A stretch of DNA of 64,000 bases from Hydrogenophaga sp. Root209. Its GTDB lineage: Bacteria; Pseudomonadota; Gammaproteobacteria; Burkholderiales; Burkholderiaceae_C. The notes beneath the pieces are model-generated. The model saw nothing but the letters and a program-made list of their open reading frames with translations. It did not search any database and was not told the origin of the DNA. Location of the stretch: assembly GCF_001428625.1 (NCBI RefSeq), contig NZ_LMIE01000022.1:319618-383617 (forward strand), written 5' to 3'. Positions 15,877 to 24,440 of the stretch are shown here, piece by piece (positions within the stretch are counted from its first letter, which is position 1; each line of letters opens with the position of its first letter). A program made the position numbers and the translations under genes.

Positions 15877-16722
15877 ATGCCCAAGAACCTTGCTCCCTCC
15901 ACCCGCCGCGGCGTGCTCGCCGCCCTGCTGCTGGCCCCCGCTCTGTGGGGTGCTGCGGGTACCGCACACGCCGCCAACCTCGACGAGATCAAGAAGCGCG
16001 GCTACATGACCGTCGTCACCGAAGACGACTTCCGGCCGTTTGAGTTTGTGAAAGACGGCAAGCCCACTGGCTTCAACAACGAGATGGTCGATGCCCTGCG
16101 CAAGTACGCACCGTTCGAGATCCGCCAGGAGATCCTGCCCTGGCCCGGCATCCTCGCGGGCGTGGCAACCGGCAAATACGACATCGCCATCACCGCCGTG
16201 CTCATGACCAAGGAGCGCACGCAGTCGCTGGACTTCACCAGCCCGATTGCCGACGCCACGCACTACTACGTCAAGCGCAAGGAAGACACCAGCATCAAGA
16301 GCATCAAGGACCTGAACGGCAAGACCGTGGGTGTGCAGACCGGAAGCGCGTTCCTGAGCCGCCTGCCCGAGCTGCAGGCCATGTTGGCCAAGGAAGGCGG
16401 CAAGCTGGGCAAGGTCGTGGAGTACGCGTCGTACCCCGAGGCCTACCAGGACCTCGCGCTCAAGCGCACCGACTTCGTGATCAACACCGTGATCAACCTC
16501 AAGGCGCTGGTGGCCGAGAAGCCCGCGGTGTTCGAACTCGGCCAACCGGTCTCGGGCAACTCGTACCCGGCCTGGGCGGTGAAAAAGGGGAACACCGAGC
16601 TGCAGAAGTTCATGAACGACTTCATCGCCGCACAAAAGGCCAACGGCGTGATGCCGGCACTGCAGAAGAAGTGGTTCGGCGAATCCTTCAACCTGCCGGT
16701 GAGCTACACGCCCGAGCAGTGA
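15877..16722 (+). CDS. Polar amino acid ABC transporter, substrate-binding protein
   Basis: A 281-residue periplasmic protein of the SBP_bac_3 family. The signal peptide (about residues 1-30) has TRRGVLAALLLAPALWGAAG and ends THAAN-like at AHAAN. The mature part opens LDEIKKRGYMTVVTEDDFRPFEF, with FTSPIADATHYYV and VGVQTGSAFLSRLP typical of amino acid binding proteins. Two permeases and an ATPase follow, making a complete importer. A CATP-free leader of about 40 bases connects it to the sigma-54 promoter. Ligand unknown; neighbours suggest a guanidino or polar amino acid. Confidence 0.9.
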   Translation: MPKNLAPSTRRGVLAALLLAPALWGAAGTAHAANLDEIKKRGYMTVVTEDDFRPFEFVKDGKPTGFNNEMVDALRKYAPFEIRQEILPWPGILAGVATGKYDIAITAVLMTKERTQSLDFTSPIADATHYYVKRKEDTSIKSIKDLNGKTVGVQTGSAFLSRLPELQAMLAKEGGKLGKVVEYASYPEAYQDLALKRTDFVINTVINLKALVAEKPAVFELGQPVSGNSYPAWAVKKGNTELQKFMNDFIAAQKANGVMPALQKKWFGESFNLPVSYTPEQ

Positions 16723-16729
16723 CGCACAC

Positions 16730-17377
16730 ATGAGCCCTGCCGATGTCCTGTCGATCTTCAGTGGCGCGCTGACCACGCTGCTGCTCTCGGCTGCCGGCAT
16801 CGCGCTGGGCCTGCCGCTGGGCTTGGGTCTGGCGCTGACGCGCTGGGCCCGGGTGCCCTTGCTCAACCCCGTGGTGACGATCTACGTGAGCCTGCTGCGC
16901 GCCACGCCGCTCATCACGCTGGTGCTGCTGATCTTCTTTGCCCTGCCCACGGCGGGCGTGTCGGTGGGCCCGGTCACCGCCGGGCTGATCGCGCTGGTGC
17001 TCAACACCGCCGCGTTCAACTGCGAGGTCTGGCGCGCCGCCCTGCTCGATCTGCCGAAAGACCAGATCGAAGCCGCGCAATCGGTGGGCATGGGGCAGAC
17101 CCTGCGCTTTCGCCGCATCGTGCTGCCACAGGTCTGGCGCACCGCCCTGCCCGGCCTCATCAACGAGATGTCGCAACTCGTCAAGCTCACACCGGTGCTC
17201 GCGGTGGTGGGCGTGGTCGACATCACGCGCGCTGCCGTGCGCATCGGCGCGCAGACCTACGAGCCGCTGCCGCCTTTCCTGGTGGCGCTGGCCATCTACA
17301 TCCCCATCGTCTATGCGCTGGTGAGCGTGCAGCGCTGGGTGGAGCGGCGCGCGCTGCTGCGCGGGGCCGCCGCATGA
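16730..17377 (+). CDS. Polar amino acid ABC transporter permease (first)
   Basis: A 215-residue HisM/GlnP-type inner-membrane permease with about five transmembrane helices ([33 protein letters not shown]). The EAA loop that contacts the ATPase is [21 protein letters not shown] (about residues 112-131), a canonical match. It lies seven bases after the binding protein and overlaps the second permease, so it forms a heterodimeric channel with that protein. Confidence 0.9.
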   Translation: MSPADVLSIFSGALTTLLLSAAGIALGLPLGLGLALTRWARVPLLNPVVTIYVSLLRATPLITLVLLIFFALPTAGVSVGPVTAGLIALVLNTAAFNCEVWRAALLDLPKDQIEAAQSVGMGQTLRFRRIVLPQVWRTALPGLINEMSQLVKLTPVLAVVGVVDITRAAVRIGAQTYEPLPPFLVALAIYIPIVYALVSVQRWVERRALLRGAAA

Positions 17378-18030
17378 TGCGCGACTTCGCCACCGTGTGG
17401 TCGGAGCGCGGCTTGCTGCTCTCGGGCCTGGGCAACACCGTGCTGCTGTCGGTGCTGGCGGGTCTGGTCGCGCTGCTGCTCGGCGCCCTGCTGTCCATGC
17501 TGCTGATGTCACCGAAGCGATCGCGGTCGCTGCCGGCCAAGGCGCTCGTGGACCTGGCTCGCTGCACGCCCTTTCTGCTGTTCGCCTACATCGTCTACTA
17601 CGGCCTGCCGTCGCTGGGCCTGCAGTTCGATGCGTGGAGCGCGGGCCTCTTTGCGCTCACCGCCTACCACGCGGCCTACATGGCCGAAATCCTGCGCGCG
17701 GCCTGGGTCAGCCAGCCGCGCGCACCCATCGAAGCCGGCGTGGCGTTCGGCTACAGCGGCCTGGGCCTGTTCCGGCGCATCGTGCTGCCGCCGCTGGCGC
17801 TGTCCAGCGCGCCGGTGCTGGGCAACCAGCTGATCCAGATCATCAAGGACAGTGCCTTCCTCACCATCATCACGCTGCCCGAGCTCACCCATGCGGTGAG
17901 CTCCATCCAGTCGCGCCACTTCATCCCGTTCGCCGCCTTCCTCACCGCCGTGCTGCTCTATTGGGCGCTGTGCCTGGTGGTGGAGGCCGGCGTGGCCGCC
18001 GTGGGCCGCATGGCCGAGGCGCGGCGCTGA
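17374..18030 (+). CDS. Polar amino acid ABC transporter permease (second)
   Basis: A 218-residue permease paralogous to its neighbour, starting within the preceding stop (ATGATG). Membrane segments include [20 protein letters not shown] and [21 protein letters not shown]. The EAA-like loop is [21 protein letters not shown] near residues 112-132, with Gly residues at the conserved turn. It pairs with the first permease to form the membrane pathway of the importer. Confidence 0.9.
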   Translation: MMRDFATVWSERGLLLSGLGNTVLLSVLAGLVALLLGALLSMLLMSPKRSRSLPAKALVDLARCTPFLLFAYIVYYGLPSLGLQFDAWSAGLFALTAYHAAYMAEILRAAWVSQPRAPIEAGVAFGYSGLGLFRRIVLPPLALSSAPVLGNQLIQIIKDSAFLTIITLPELTHAVSSIQSRHFIPFAAFLTAVLLYWALCLVVEAGVAAVGRMAEARR

Positions 18031-18059
18031 GTTCGCTTCACACACCACAGCGCACCACC

Positions 18060-18845
18060 ATGCCCACGCTCATCCCCCTCCTCAGTGTCCAGTCGCTCAG
18101 CAAGAGCTACGGCAGCCTGCGCGTGCTCGACAACATGTCGTTCACCGTGGCGCCGGGCGAAACCGTCTGCCTGCTCGGCCCCTCGGGGTCGGGCAAGTCC
18201 ACCCTGCTGCGCTGCATCAACTGGCTGGAGCGCCCCGACAGCGGGCGCATCCTCATCGACAGCCAGCCCATCGGCATCACCTCGGGTGGCGTGGTGATGA
18301 ACGACCGACAGCTTGCGCAGGTGCGCACGCGCATCGGCATGGTGTTCCAGCAGTTCGCGCTGTGGCCGCACCTCACGGTGCTGCAGAACGTGATGGAGGC
18401 GCCCGTGCATGTGCAGCGCCGGCCGAAAGACGAAGTGCGTGCCGAGGCCGAGGTGCTGCTCAAGCGCGTGGGCCTGTTCGACAAACGCGACGTGTTCCCG
18501 GCGCGCCTGTCCGGCGGGCAGAAACAGCGCGTGGGCATTGCACGCGCGCTGGCCATGAAGCCCGCACTGATGTTGTTCGACGAGCCCACCAGCGCACTCG
18601 ACCCCGAACTGGTCGGTGAGGTGCTGGCGGTGATGCGCGATCTGGCTGCCGAGGGCATGACCATGCTGGTGGTGACGCACGAGATGGCGTTTGCCCGCGA
18701 GGCGGCTCACCGCGTGGTCTTCATGGACCGCGGCGTGGTGGTGGAGACCGGCCATCCCGAGGCGTTTTTTGCGGAGCCCAGCACAGAGCGCGGGCGCCAG
18801 TTCCTGCAGCGCTTTTCGCAAGGGCGGACGGCGCCCGTGGGGTGA
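18060..18845 (+). CDS. Polar amino acid ABC transporter ATP-binding protein
   Basis: A 261-residue ATPase of the GlnQ/HisP class. Walker A is GPSGSGKST (about residues 40-48), the Q loop is [10 protein letters not shown], the signature is LSGGQKQR (near 148), Walker B is [12 protein letters not shown] and the switch His is in VVTHEM. It energises amino acid uptake with the two permeases just upstream. The ATG at 18060 lies 30 bases after the second permease. Confidence 0.93.
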   Translation: MPTLIPLLSVQSLSKSYGSLRVLDNMSFTVAPGETVCLLGPSGSGKSTLLRCINWLERPDSGRILIDSQPIGITSGGVVMNDRQLAQVRTRIGMVFQQFALWPHLTVLQNVMEAPVHVQRRPKDEVRAEAEVLLKRVGLFDKRDVFPARLSGGQKQRVGIARALAMKPALMLFDEPTSALDPELVGEVLAVMRDLAAEGMTMLVVTHEMAFAREAAHRVVFMDRGVVVETGHPEAFFAEPSTERGRQFLQRFSQGRTAPVG

Positions 18846-18876
18846 AGGCCGGCGGCGGGCGGCAATTGACCGCGCA

Positions 18877-18890
18877 TTGACGTGGATCAA
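18877..18890 (+). promoter_or_regulatory. FNR/Anr-type box
   Basis: TTGACGTGGATCAA fits the Crp/Fnr-family palindrome TTGAT-N4-ATCAA with one change. Its centre is 63 bases before the ATG at 18947, which permits the usual -41.5 spacing to a start near 18925. It suggests activation of the following cytochrome b/Fe-S pair under low oxygen. Confidence 0.55.
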
Positions 18891-18946
18891 GCCCTTGGCC
18901 TTGCAGGGGTCTAAGGTGCAACCTTGCACTTGACCGAGGGCGTCGC

Positions 18947-19627
18947 ATGGATCTTCTCGACTGGGCTAGAGGCCCCCTGTTGGTGGCGTCCCTCGCCATC
19001 TGTGGTGCGGGCATCGGGTGGCGCCTTCTGTGGTTGTGGCGCATGCCGGCAGGTGGCCGTGGAGGCGCCCCTGCGCGGGTGGACTACGGCAAGGCAGCGG
19101 CGTTTCGCGCGGCCCTCACCCGGACCTTGCCGCCGGGCGGCTTCCATCCGAGCGCCACCCTCGTCACCGCCAACCCCTATGTGTTTCACATCGGCCTGCT
19201 GGTGGTTTTCCTGGGCTATGCGCCGCACATCGCCTTCATCCACCGGTGGACAGGGCTCACGTGGCCGGCATTGCCCGATCTGGTGATGTACATCGCGGCC
19301 GCCGGCACCATCGTCTCGCTGTTGATGGCTTTGCTTTTCCGGATCACAGATCCGGTGCTCAAGCAGATCTCCAATGCCGACGACTGGATCACCTGGACCG
19401 TCACCTTCCTGCCGGTCCTCACCGGCATGGCCCTCATCGGCGACCCGTCGGACACCATCCTGTCGCGCGACCATGTGATCTACCGCGCGCCCCTGGCCGT
19501 TCACCTCCTGAGTCTCGAACTGCTCCTGATCTGGTTTCCGTTCGGCAAGCTCATGCACGCCTTCCTGGTGTGGCCAGGGCGCATGCAGCTGGCCACGTTC
19601 TTCGGTCGTCGCGGGGTGCGGTCATGA
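18947..19627 (+). CDS. Cytochrome b-type membrane subunit (NarI/DsrM-like)
   Basis: A 226-residue inner-membrane protein with about five helices, similar to the haem b subunits of respiratory nitrate reductase (NarI) and DsrM. Helices include GPLLVASLAICGAGIGWRLL, YVFHIGLLVVFLGYAPHIAF and VHLLSLELLLIWFPFGKLMH; the His residues in FHIG and LMH are candidates for haem ligands. It is coupled (ATGA) to a DsrK/HdrD-like Fe-S protein, so the pair probably passes electrons between the quinone pool and a cytoplasmic partner. An FNR box lies upstream. Confidence 0.82.
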   Translation: MDLLDWARGPLLVASLAICGAGIGWRLLWLWRMPAGGRGGAPARVDYGKAAAFRAALTRTLPPGGFHPSATLVTANPYVFHIGLLVVFLGYAPHIAFIHRWTGLTWPALPDLVMYIAAAGTIVSLLMALLFRITDPVLKQISNADDWITWTVTFLPVLTGMALIGDPSDTILSRDHVIYRAPLAVHLLSLELLLIWFPFGKLMHAFLVWPGRMQLATFFGRRGVRS

Positions 19628-20964
19628 TCAACATGGATGTCTTTCACGGCTTCCTGCAGGCCATCAGTCACTTGCCGGAGATGGCCCAGCCAGACGCGCT
19701 CACCGACGGGCAACGCGTCTCGCGTGCCAAAGCCGTGATGAAGGCCAAGACCGACCGCGGCCTGGCCCTGGATCTGGAGTCTTGCGTGAACTGCGGCTAC
19801 TGCTCGGAGGCCTGCCATTTTTTCCAGAGCACCCAGGATCCGCAGTACAGCCCCAGCCGCAAGCTCGACCTGCTGCGCCGTGTGCACGCGCGGGAGACCT
19901 CGGCCTTTGCGCCGATCCGGCGGCTGTTCACGCCCGACATCACGGCGGACGACCTGCGGGCGTGGCAGCCATTGGTGTACGACAGCTGCACCGAATGTGG
20001 CCGTTGCAGCCTGGTCTGCCCCATGGGCATCAACACGGCGCGCGGCGTCAATGTGATGCGTGAAGCCTTGTTCGAGGCCGGCCTGGCGCCGCTGGAGTTG
20101 ACGGCGGTGGCGCAGGAACAGGCGGGCCGGGGCACGGTCTTTGGCGTGGGACCGGCCGAGTTGCTGAACACGGTTGAGCTGCTGCGTGCGCAGGGCATTG
20201 TGGTACCGCTGGACGAGCCACGAGCTGACGTGATGCTGGTGTCCACCGTGATCGACGTGCTGCTTTATCAAGACGCTCTGGCGGCCACCGCGCGCATCCT
20301 CAACCACCTGGGTGTGAGCTGGACCTTGCGAAGCGCCGGGTTCGAGGCGGCCAACTTCGGACTCCTGGCGGGCGACGAAAAACTGCAGCGCGCGGCCACC
20401 GCCAAGCTGGTGGACGAAGCCCTGGCGATCCAGGCGAAGGTGGTCATCCTGCCCGAGTGTGGTCACGCCTATCCGGCGCTGCGTTGGGAAGGCCGCATGC
20501 CCGATGGCAGCCCGCTGCCGTTCGAGGCGCTGGCGGTGTCCGAGTATGTGGGGCGGGAAATCCAGGCCGGACGCCTGAAGCTGTTGCCCGGCGACGCGAG
20601 CCGCACCGTCACCTACCACGACGCCTGCAAGCTGGCCCGACACGGCGGCGTGATCGATGAGCCCCGCGCGGCGCTCAATGCCCTGGGTGTCACCGTCATC
20701 GAGACCGTGCCCACGGCGGAACAGAACTGGTGTTGCGGCGGTGGCGCGGGCGCCTTCCTCATCAACCGGGCGTCGGAACTGCGCCACAAGGCCTGGGGCA
20801 TCAAGCGCGAACAGATCGACGCCACGGGCGCGCACACGGTGGCGGTGTCGTGTGCGAGTTGCCGGCTCAACTTCATGGCGGGCGCCGAGCAAGATGCCTG
20901 GCCCACCCAAATCGCCAGCGTGGTCGAACTGGTGGCCGCGCAGCTGCCTGATCAACCCGCCTGA
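19624..20964 (+). CDS. HdrD/DsrK-like (Fe-S)-binding oxidoreductase
   Basis: A 446-residue cytoplasmic protein. Two ferredoxin-type 4Fe-4S motifs are seen near residues 57-70 (SCVNCGYCSEACH) and 123-135 (SCTECGRCSLVCP). The C-terminal half carries CCG-domain features of heterodisulfide-reductase-type proteins: the complete CCGGGAGAF motif near 371, VSCASCRLNF near 412, and a weaker first copy around LPECGHAY. HdrD/DsrK proteins handle disulfide or thiol chemistry linked to a membrane cytochrome b, here the overlapping upstream gene. The physiological substrate is unknown; sulfite, glycolate and lactate systems use similar modules. Confidence 0.85.
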   Translation: MINMDVFHGFLQAISHLPEMAQPDALTDGQRVSRAKAVMKAKTDRGLALDLESCVNCGYCSEACHFFQSTQDPQYSPSRKLDLLRRVHARETSAFAPIRRLFTPDITADDLRAWQPLVYDSCTECGRCSLVCPMGINTARGVNVMREALFEAGLAPLELTAVAQEQAGRGTVFGVGPAELLNTVELLRAQGIVVPLDEPRADVMLVSTVIDVLLYQDALAATARILNHLGVSWTLRSAGFEAANFGLLAGDEKLQRAATAKLVDEALAIQAKVVILPECGHAYPALRWEGRMPDGSPLPFEALAVSEYVGREIQAGRLKLLPGDASRTVTYHDACKLARHGGVIDEPRAALNALGVTVIETVPTAEQNWCCGGGAGAFLINRASELRHKAWGIKREQIDATGAHTVAVSCASCRLNFMAGAEQDAWPTQIASVVELVAAQLPDQPA

Positions 20965-21064
20965 AAGTCCAGCGGCCTCCACCGCCCAGGGCTGGGCTGC
21001 CTCGCCGACCTCCTCGCTTCGCAACGTCGGTACCATCGGCCTGTCCCACCGACCTGGAGCCCCC

Positions 21065-21865
21065 ATGGCCTCACCGCAGCCCCACACCCGCGAAGCCGGC
21101 GCCGGCCCTGCCGTTGTGTGCCTGCACTCCAACGCGAGCCATGGCGGCCAGTGGCGTGCCTTGATGGCCCGGCTGGCCAACAGCCACCATGTGCTCGCGC
21201 CCGACTCCTACGGATCGGGGTCGAGCCCGGACTGGCCGTCGGACCGCACGATCACCCTGTCCGACGAGGCGGCCTTCCTGGAACCGGTGTTCGCCCGGGC
21301 CGGTGATGGCTTCAGCCTCGTGGGCCATTCGTTCGGTGCTGCCGTGGCGCTGATCACCGCACTGCAGCAGCCGCAGCGCGTGCGCGCCCTCGTGCTGTAC
21401 GAGCCCACGCTGTTCTCGTTGATCGAAGCCGACGGGCCCGCGCCCAACGAAGCTGACGGCATCCGCAACGCAGTGACCGCCGCGGCCGAGGCGCTGGACG
21501 CGGGAAACAAGTCCCTGGCCGCGAAGTGCTTCATCGACTACTGGATGGGCAGCGGCAGCTGGGACGCCACGCCGCCTGAGCGCCAGACGGCGATCGCCAA
21601 CGCCACGGTCAATGTGCGCCGCTGGGCCCACGCGCTCATGACCGAGCCCACGCCGCTGGCCCGCTTCGCCAGCCTGAACATCCCCGTGCTGTGCATGACG
21701 GGCGGCCGCTCCACCGCCTCGGCCCACGGCGTGACCCGGCGTTTGCTGAGTGCGTTGCCCAGGGCCGAACACCAGGTGTTCGAGCAGCTCGGCCACATGG
21801 GGCCGATCACACACCCGGAGCCGGTGAACGAAGCGATCGAAGCGTTCCTGCAACGGCACCCCTGA
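21065..21865 (+). CDS. Alpha/beta hydrolase
   Basis: A 266-residue alpha/beta-fold hydrolase. It has the oxyanion strand VVCLHSNASHGGQW (residues about 17-30), the nucleophile elbow VGHSFGAA (Ser near 92), and a late GHMGP segment holding the catalytic His; the acid is probably the Asp or Glu after VLCMTGGRS. Such enzymes cleave esters, lactones or C-C bonds. It stands alone, 100 bases after the Fe-S gene, and the substrate is unknown. Confidence 0.85.
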   Translation: MASPQPHTREAGAGPAVVCLHSNASHGGQWRALMARLANSHHVLAPDSYGSGSSPDWPSDRTITLSDEAAFLEPVFARAGDGFSLVGHSFGAAVALITALQQPQRVRALVLYEPTLFSLIEADGPAPNEADGIRNAVTAAAEALDAGNKSLAAKCFIDYWMGSGSWDATPPERQTAIANATVNVRRWAHALMTEPTPLARFASLNIPVLCMTGGRSTASAHGVTRRLLSALPRAEHQVFEQLGHMGPITHPEPVNEAIEAFLQRHP

Positions 21866-21955
21866 GCACGCCGCGCAAGGCGGCATACCCCCAGCCCCCG
21901 CGCTCCGGGGCTCGGCCATACTTCGGCACCTCCGGCCAGCCCCCTCCCATTTCCC

Positions 21956-23977
21956 ATGCCCCTCTTCGCCACCACGGTCTTCCTCTCCGCCTTCCTGCTG
22001 TTCCAGATCCAGCCCATCGTGGCCAAGATGATCCTGCCGTGGTTCGGCGGCTCGTCCTCGGTGTGGACGCTGTGCATGGTGTTCTTCCAGGTGGAGCTGC
22101 TGCTGGGCTATGCCTACGTGCATGTGATGCACGAAAAGATCAGCGCCCGGCGCCAGCCCTGGGTGCACGGCGCGCTGCTGCTGCTCAGCCTGACCACCCT
22201 GCCGGTGGTGGCCGACCCCTCGTGGAAGCTCGACGCCCAGGCCTACCCCACCTGGAGCGTGCTCGGCGTGCTGGCCACCACCGTGGGTGTGCCCTACCTG
22301 CTGCTCTCCACCACCGGCCCGCTGATGCAGGCCTGGTACGCGCGCACCTTCGTGAGCCAGGGCGTGCAGCCCTACCGCCTGTACGCCCTGTCCAACCTGG
22401 CGTCCATGCTGGCGCTGCTGTCTTACCCGGTGCTGGTCGAGCCGCTGCTGGCGGTGAAGCCGCAGGCCTGGGTCTGGTCGGCCGGATACGCGCTGTTCGT
22501 GCTGGTGTGTGTGGCCACCGCGGCCTACACCGTGCGCCGTCACATCGGTTCATCGGCCGCCCACGCCCCTCAGCTGGAAGACGCGCCCCGCCCTGGCTGG
22601 CGCGAATGCCTGATGTGGGTGGGCCTGGCGGCCACCGCGTCCATGCTGCTGCTGGCCATCACGCGCCACCTCACGCAGGACGTGGCGCCTGTGCCCTTTC
22701 TCTGGGTGCTGCCGCTGGCGCTGTACCTGCTGAGCTTCATCCTGTGTTTCGACGCACCACGCTACTACGTGCGCCCGTTCTTCCTGATGGTGGCCTTGCC
22801 GCTGGCCTTCGTGGCGCTGGACTTCGCGATGAACGAGGGCCTGGACGTGCCGGTGCTGGTGGGTCTGCTGTGCGCGGCGGTGTTCGTGTTCTGCATGGTC
22901 TGCCACGGCGAGCTGGTGCGCCAGCGCCCGCCGCTGCGCCACCTCACGCTGTTCTATCTCATGCTCTCGGTGGGCGGTGCGCTGGGCGGCCTGTTCGTGG
23001 GGCTGGTGGCGCCGGTGGTGTTCAACGCGTACTTCGAGCTGCCGCTGGGCCTGTTTCTCTGCGCGCTGCTGATGGTGCTGGTGCTCTGGCCCGAGCTGCG
23101 CGGCAGATGGTTGCGCGGCGCCCTGCTGCTGGCGCTGCTGCTCTACGGCGTGCGCCTGTCCAGCATTTCACTGGACTACGTGCAAGGCTACACCGAGGTG
23201 GTGCGCAACTTCTACAGCCAGACCCGCATTGAAGAGAGCGTGGACGAAGACGGCCTGGGCCCCGTGCGCAGCATGGTGCACGGCAGCATCACCCACGGCG
23301 AGCAGTACCTGAACCACCCCAAGCGCGCCACCGCCTACTACTGCGAGCGCACCGGCATCGGCCGCGCGCTGCAGAGCCTGCCCACCGACCGTGCGCGCAA
23401 GCTCGGCGTGGTGGGCCTGGGCGCGGGCACGCTCGCGGTGTACGGGCGCGCGGGCGACGAGATGCGCATGTACGAGATCAACGACCAAGTGCTCGACCTG
23501 GCGCGCAAGCACTTCAGCTACCTGGCCGCCAGCGCGGCGAGCATCGTGCCGGTGCTGGGCGACGGCCGCCTGATGCTGGAGCGCGAATCACCGCAGGCCT
23601 TTGATCTGCTGGCCATGGACGCGTTCTCGGGCGACTCCATTCCCACCCACCTGCTCACGCTGGAAGCGTTCGACGCCTACATGCGCCACATGCGCCCTGA
23701 TGGTCTGCTGGCAGTGCACATCACCAACACCTACCTGGATTTGCGCCCGGTCATGGCCTCGGCCGCGCAGCACGTGGGCAAGGTGGCGCTGCTGCTGGAA
23801 TTGCCGGGCGGCCACGGTGACCCGTTCTGCCGGCGATCCACCTGGGTGGTGTTCGTGAGCGCCGCCCAGGCCGCCGCGCTGCCGCCCCAGCTGCAGGGTG
23901 CTCAGGTGCTGGAGCCACGGCCCGGGTTCCGGCCCTGGACGGACACGTTCTCGAATTTGTTCGACATCCTGATCTGA
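21956..23977 (+). CDS. Membrane-bound spermidine-synthase-like protein
   Basis: A 673-residue fusion. The N-terminal 410 residues form about twelve transmembrane helices (FLSAFLLFQIQPIVAKMILP; FCMVCHGELVRQRPPLRHL between helices). The C-terminal third is a spermidine-synthase/methyltransferase-like Rossmann domain with LGVVGLGAGTLAVYGRAGD, VLGDGRLMLE and AFDLLAMDAFSGDSIPTHL. Proteins of this shape are annotated as fused MFS/spermidine synthases; whether they make polyamines is not known. Two GC-rich hairpins (around 21868-21884 and 21892-21911) lie just upstream and may end transcription from the hydrolase gene. Confidence 0.85.
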   Translation: MPLFATTVFLSAFLLFQIQPIVAKMILPWFGGSSSVWTLCMVFFQVELLLGYAYVHVMHEKISARRQPWVHGALLLLSLTTLPVVADPSWKLDAQAYPTWSVLGVLATTVGVPYLLLSTTGPLMQAWYARTFVSQGVQPYRLYALSNLASMLALLSYPVLVEPLLAVKPQAWVWSAGYALFVLVCVATAAYTVRRHIGSSAAHAPQLEDAPRPGWRECLMWVGLAATASMLLLAITRHLTQDVAPVPFLWVLPLALYLLSFILCFDAPRYYVRPFFLMVALPLAFVALDFAMNEGLDVPVLVGLLCAAVFVFCMVCHGELVRQRPPLRHLTLFYLMLSVGGALGGLFVGLVAPVVFNAYFELPLGLFLCALLMVLVLWPELRGRWLRGALLLALLLYGVRLSSISLDYVQGYTEVVRNFYSQTRIEESVDEDGLGPVRSMVHGSITHGEQYLNHPKRATAYYCERTGIGRALQSLPTDRARKLGVVGLGAGTLAVYGRAGDEMRMYEINDQVLDLARKHFSYLAASAASIVPVLGDGRLMLERESPQAFDLLAMDAFSGDSIPTHLLTLEAFDAYMRHMRPDGLLAVHITNTYLDLRPVMASAAQHVGKVALLLELPGGHGDPFCRRSTWVVFVSAAQAAALPPQLQGAQVLEPRPGFRPWTDTFSNLFDILI

Positions 23978-24054
23978 GCGAGGCAGCTTTCAAGATCTTT
24001 TATCTGCCAAAAGTTGTTTCTCTGGTTTATCGTTTTTGGCCTATATTGCGTATT

Positions 24055-24099
24055 TATAGCTTGCGAGCTATATTTCACAAACACAACACATAGGCTATG
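24055..24099. promoter_or_regulatory. HipB operators: two palindromes in an AT-rich promoter
   Basis: TATAGCTTGCGAGCTATA (24055-24072) is a perfect 7+7 inverted repeat with a 4-base spacer, and CATAGGCTATG (24089-24099) is a second perfect palindrome of related sequence. Both lie just before hipB. E. coli HipB binds TATCC-N8-GGATA, similar in layout, so autorepression by the HipBA complex is likely. The 24000-24100 stretch is much richer in A and T than its surroundings. Confidence 0.65.
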
Positions 24100-24107
24100 A
24101 ACTCACC

Positions 24108-24440
24108 ATGGCGGCCACATCCTCTCCGCTGCACATCGCAGACCAGCTCAAGCCGATGCTTCGCTCACTGCGCAAGAAGCGTGGTCTGACCCAAGCCCAG
24201 TTGGGGCAGCTGCTGGGCGTGAGCCAGGCGAGGGTGGCTGAGATCGAGGCCAATCCGGGTGTGGTCGGCATTGCCGCCATGCTCAAGGTGCTCTCCACCT
24301 TGGGCGCAGGTCTGCAACTGCAGGTGCACGACTCCTTTGGCTCCGGCTTGATGGCCCCGATGCGCGGGCAGGCGCCGACGCAGAACGATCCCAAGCCAGG
24401 CACCACGCTCGCGCGCAAACCCAAGCGCGGGACTTGGTGA
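24108..24440 (+). CDS. hipB: HipB-like antitoxin, XRE-family repressor
   Basis: A 110-residue protein with an N-terminal helix-turn-helix (about residues 18-70: KKRGLTQAQLGQLLGVSQARVAEIEAN). The C-terminal tail of about 35 residues is basic and probably disordered, as in HipB where the tail neutralises the toxin. It overlaps hipA by one base and follows two palindromes, the standard autoregulated toxin-antitoxin layout. Confidence 0.88.
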   Translation: MAATSSPLHIADQLKPMLRSLRKKRGLTQAQLGQLLGVSQARVAEIEANPGVVGIAAMLKVLSTLGAGLQLQVHDSFGSGLMAPMRGQAPTQNDPKPGTTLARKPKRGTW

